Assembly (NCBI GenBank): GCA_910578515.1
Contig: CAJTQR010000001.1
Coordinates: 558,001 to 622,000, forward strand
Origin: an uncultured Duncaniella sp.
GTDB taxonomy: Bacteria > Bacteroidota > Bacteroidia > Bacteroidales > Muribaculaceae
DNA: 64,000 nt
Direction: 5' to 3'
Shown: piece after piece, positions 61,203 to 64,000 of the stretch
How positions within the stretch are numbered: the first letter of the stretch is position 1
Layout: every line of letters begins with the position of its first letter
The notes under the pieces: generated by a model
Database searches by the model: none
Told to the model about the DNA's origin: nothing
Seen by the model: the letters and a program-made list of their open reading frames with translations, nothing else
Program-made: the position numbers and the translations under genes

Positions 61203-61400
61203 TTAATCATCAATTTCTGTAGTGAGCTGCTCTACCAAAGCGTCGATTTCGTTGTCAGAGCAAAGAATTCCCTTCTTGCGGAGAAGTTCAGCTATGCGGT
61301 TACGCACATCCTCACCCTTTTCAGGAGCGAAAAGAAGAGCAGCACCGGCACCTACAACGGCACCTCCGATAAAAGCATATAAGATTGATAAATTTGACAT
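61203..61400 (-). CDS. YtxH domain protein B
   Basis: The 65-aa protein has one N-terminal membrane helix (IGGAVVGAGAALLFAP) followed by EKGEDVRNRIAELLRKKG, the YtxH signature. It is a paralog of the gene 75 nt upstream. YtxH proteins are general-stress products; mechanism unknown. Confidence 0.8.
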   Translation of the reverse strand: MSNLSILYAFIGGAVVGAGAALLFAPEKGEDVRNRIAELLRKKGILCSDNEIDALVEQLTTEIDD

Positions 61401-61474
61401 AATGTTAAGAGTTTGAGGTGTTAGTATTTAGTTGTCCGTGAAGTTTGGCTTCTCTCTTGTTGAAGTGTTACTTC

Positions 61475-61672
61475 TTACTTATTGAGCTCGTCGGCGATTT
61501 CGTCAGCAAGTTCTTCGAGTTTGCTCTTCTGAAGCTTGATGCCCTTGCTTTCGAGATACTTCACGATATTTTTACGAGTGTCCTCACCTTTTTCAGGAGC
61601 GAGAAGTAAACCTACTGCAGCACCTGCGATAGCGCCGCCAACAACTGCTAATACGATGTTTAAAGCTTTCAT
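61475..61672 (-). CDS. YtxH domain protein A
   Basis: The 65-aa protein has a membrane helix (VVGGAIAGAAVGLLLAP) and EKGEDTRKNIVKYLESKG. It matches its downstream neighbour over nearly the whole length, so the two arose by tandem duplication. Confidence 0.8.
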   Translation of the reverse strand: MKALNIVLAVVGGAIAGAAVGLLLAPEKGEDTRKNIVKYLESKGIKLQKSKLEELADEIADELNK

Positions 61673-61846
61673 TTTATTTTTAATTTTGTTAGTTTTAGAT
61701 TACACTTCTTACAACGTTTCACGCTCTAAAAAGTTCAGAGTCTAAAGGTAGTTATTTTATTTGTGATTCCAAGCCAACTTTCCGAAAAAGATTTCGAGCC
61801 AAGCTAAATTATTCGCTGTCAGCCATCAGCTTCTCCTTGATTTTTT

Positions 61847-62920
61847 CTATTGTTTTCCTGATTTAAAGAAGGATGCCAACTTCCATACCAACTTATGAAT
61901 GCCGCTTTCACTGTCTTCTTCACGATACAACTCCATCTTGCGTTGGCGGTCTTCCATTGTCGAAAGGGTGTTGTACTGCTCATTCTCTTCAAAAAAGTTC
62001 AACAGCTCTTCCTTGAATGAAGATATGGAACTCGGCCGACTGCTGTAGTCAGGCTGCATGGCATGGATAATGGTTGATGTAAGCGTTTCAGGCAATGTCG
62101 GTGGCAAGAGTGCCCTTATATCCTTCTCCGTAATGGTTCTGGAATCAGGAGGATTCTGTCCTGTCAACGCAAACACCACCACAGCTCCCAACGCATAAAT
62201 ATCAATCTGCGGCATGAAATTCTCCACCACACTGTACTGCTCGGGGGGAGCATAACCGTCGCGACACACAAGCATAGGTGTAATCTGAATCGGCAAACCG
62301 GAATCATCGAAATGCTTGGAAGCGTAGAGACTGAAAAGCACCGGTATGGTTTTTGTGCCCGATTTCGTAAAACGGATATGACGCGGATAGATGTCGGTAT
62401 GCATCACCCGGAATGAATGCAGGTGAGCCACCCCGTCGAAGATGGGCTTAAGCATAGCTCTCGCCTCATTGACGGTAAGCGGTCCCTTACGGTGCACATA
62501 ATCTTCAAGCGTTTCGCCATTGAGATATTCCACCACATAGTACGACGTGTTGTTTGCGCTCATCAGCTCTAACACATCTACGATTCCGGGGACCTCACTT
62601 GTGGCAGCCTCACATCTTTTTGACGCTATTACGAATGAATCGTAAAAATTATTTACAGTCGGAGCGATATCGTCGGGGGTAACGACAGTAACCCCATCGG
62701 TATCCCTCCCTGAGCAACGGTGCATAAAGAACTCACGTATCATCACCGGAGTCTCCGGTCGGCGTCCCTTTGCCGAATCACGTCCCACACATTTGGCATG
62801 ATAAAGAATCCCAAAGCCATCCTGACTGCGGTAGCCGGTGATTTTATAATCACTGCGCCCACCGTGCAGGATTGTCCCTATGGGTAGACCATTTACTATT
62901 TTTATGTCGTTTTCTGCCAT
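61847..62920 (-). CDS. Ser/Thr protein kinase-like pseudokinase
   Basis: The 357-aa protein has a eukaryotic-like kinase fold with partial glycine loop (DGFGILYHA), hinge YVVEYLNGETLEDYV, HTDIYPRHI in place of HRDIKPxN, and the P+1/APE-like CRDGYAPPEQY. The VAIK lysine is Arg62 (MIREFF), the metal-binding Asn is His181, and DFG is replaced (FSLYAS, Ser197). Only the catalytic-loop Asp176 remains. It has no other domain. It probably acts as a binding scaffold; that is inference. Confidence 0.8.
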   Translation of the reverse strand: MAENDIKIVNGLPIGTILHGGRSDYKITGYRSQDGFGILYHAKCVGRDSAKGRRPETPVMIREFFMHRCSGRDTDGVTVVTPDDIAPTVNNFYDSFVIASKRCEAATSEVPGIVDVLELMSANNTSYYVVEYLNGETLEDYVHRKGPLTVNEARAMLKPIFDGVAHLHSFRVMHTDIYPRHIRFTKSGTKTIPVLFSLYASKHFDDSGLPIQITPMLVCRDGYAPPEQYSVVENFMPQIDIYALGAVVVFALTGQNPPDSRTITEKDIRALLPPTLPETLTSTIIHAMQPDYSSRPSSISSFKEELLNFFEENEQYNTLSTMEDRQRKMELYREEDSESGIHKLVWKLASFFKSGKQ

Positions 62921-62945
62921 GGTTAGTAGAGGTTAGGAATAGTAG

Positions 62946-64000
62946 TTATCCGATAGATGAGATGCGGTTGAAGTCGCCTACCACCCACAAGACATCGCCC
63001 GGTTGGAATACTAACGATGCGTCAGGCTGGATATAATCCTCATCGCGCTGCACTGCCACAAGCAGAGACTCGTAGGCATCGCGGAATTGGGAGGTGACTA
63101 TGGTTTTCCCTATCAGAGGAGAAACATCCGAAAGTCTAACGCTTGTAAATCGGACATCACCAGGTGAAGTGGCCGACACTTCGCCCGGTTCAGCCTCAAC
63201 CACAGGCAGCAGTGCCTGAATCTCATCATCAGTACCTATCACACCGAGCACATCGCCCGGAAAGATTCGTGCATCAGCGCCCGGCACCATTATCATGTTA
63301 TTACCACGCTGGATTGACGATACCGAGACACCGTATCTGGACCTCAGCGATGAGTTTTTAAGCCTCTCACCGACAAACGGGCAGTCATAGCCAACTGTCA
63401 TGTAGGCAAGATGCATGTTTGACACCAGATTGTTCTTGGCTCCGCTGCGACGCAGCTCACGCTCATTAAGATTGTCGAGGAAACGCGATTCTATCCGGTT
63501 CATCCTGCGGCGCACATTCTTAGAGAAAGAGAGCAACAGGAGAATAAACAGAGCCACGCCGAAGGTCCACCCCACACGCATCGAATAAATGGAGCTGAGA
63601 AGATAGACTATTATCACCATGGCTATCAGCAGACGCACCACTGTCATGATATGCAAAGGCACATCGAATTTAGCATTGGCAGCTATAAGACGCTCGCGTT
63701 CCGTGCGCTTGGATGCAGGATAAGTGAGAGCCATGAGAAATGGAGCCATCACTATGAGTGAGAGTATGGCGGTGAAGAATTTACCCCAGCTCGGGAATAT
63801 ACCTATAAGCAAAGGCTGCACGTAGTTCAGGCATATTATGGATAGCGCAATCAGCACGATTGAATAGAGCACTACCCTCCACAGATACCGTTTGAACAAT
63901 GAACGCCATAGAAGTCTGGTGGCACTCTCCGAGGTAGTGGCGCCGGTAGTGTAGCGGTTAATCAGGAAATGGAGCGGACGAGGCAGATGTGACTCAAGAA
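62946..64000 (-). CDS. Cation:proton antiporter-like protein with two RCK_C domains, N-terminus off the window
   Basis: The frame is open to the right edge; no ATG is needed at 63899, where the only local start is a TTG inside the coding sequence. Visible parts are two to three membrane helices (SIVLIALSIICLNYVQPLL, FFTAILSLIVMAPFLMAL, LLIAMVIIVYLLSSIY) and two tandem RCK_C/TrkA_C domains (MIMVPGADARIFPGDVLGVIG and LLVAVQRDEDYIQPD with FQPGDVLWVVGD). This fits the C-terminal part of Bacteroidota Na+/H+ or K+/H+ antiporters of about 700 aa. Confidence 0.75.
   Translation of the reverse strand, partial: LESHLPRPLHFLINRYTTGATTSESATRLLWRSLFKRYLWRVVLYSIVLIALSIICLNYVQPLLIGIFPSWGKFFTAILSLIVMAPFLMALTYPASKRTERERLIAANAKFDVPLHIMTVVRLLIAMVIIVYLLSSIYSMRVGWTFGVALFILLLLSFSKNVRRRMNRIESRFLDNLNERELRRSGAKNNLVSNMHLAYMTVGYDCPFVGERLKNSSLRSRYGVSVSSIQRGNNMIMVPGADARIFPGDVLGVIGTDDEIQALLPVVEAEPGEVSATSPGDVRFTSVRLSDVSPLIGKTIVTSQFRDAYESLLVAVQRDEDYIQPDASLVFQPGDVLWVVGDFNRISSIG

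Overview
The window comes from a Bacteroidales chromosome. Promoters fit the Bacteroidota pattern (-7 box TAnnTTTG with a TTTG-like -33 box about 20 nt upstream), and the gene content matches the order: a FecI/FecR-type sigma/anti-sigma pair with an STN-domain outer membrane receptor, an LOS core locus with KDO genes, hisGDCB, and carboxynorspermidine synthase. A Muribaculaceae-like gut member is my best guess, by resemblance only.

Positions 1 to about 14,430 are one end of a prophage. A leftward early operon starts at a repressor-controlled promoter near 11,540 and runs off the left edge. It carries small unknown genes, a tRNA-like RNA with an abnormal anticodon arm, a putative annealing protein, a YqaJ exonuclease, an SSB-like protein, a helicase, a replication initiator with internal iterons and a DnaC-like loader. 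Small accessory genes (YopX, ASCH-like) follow. To the right, a compact rightward operon encodes a CI/LexA-like repressor, a TPR protein, a GIY-YIG protein and two further small repressor-like proteins. It ends at a 3' fragment of tRNA-Pro(GGG) followed by a strong terminator. This is best read as the attachment site at the prophage/host boundary; the intact tRNA and the integrase should lie left of the window.

14.6-23.7 kb is host accessory DNA: an ECF sigma / FecR-like / TonB-receptor trio, then a secreted GH2 glycosidase divergent from a membrane-spanning AraC-type regulator that lacks kinase and receiver domains. 23.8-37.7 kb is core housekeeping: rplU-rpmA, an rRNA/tRNA methyltransferase, a flavodiiron-type protein, clpP-clpX, recQ, ftsE, ndh, argS, a BI-1 protein and carboxynorspermidine synthase.

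37.8-40.6 kb holds acetyltransferases, a YciO/Sua5 protein and a B3/4-domain protein. 40.9-49.6 kb is one long envelope operon: waaA, an LpxL-like acyltransferase, kdsB, GT90 and GT9 glycosyltransferases and two LTA-synthase-like phosphotransferases. 49.9-55.5 kb is hisGDCBHA, without hisF or hisIE. 55.7-64 kb carries a PepSY-like periplasmic protein, a SulP permease, prmA, a small envelope-stress-like cluster (YtxH pair, holin-like membrane protein), a serine/threonine pseudokinase and the C-terminal part of a cation antiporter with RCK_C domains that runs off the right edge.

The least-explained items are the tRNA-like RNA at 9770-9852 (its loop reads AGGAGGAGGG), the 11-C tract at a prophage start codon, the intragenic iterons, the TPR/GIY-YIG prophage pair, the pseudokinase, and a 22-bp element shared by two distant promoter regions.
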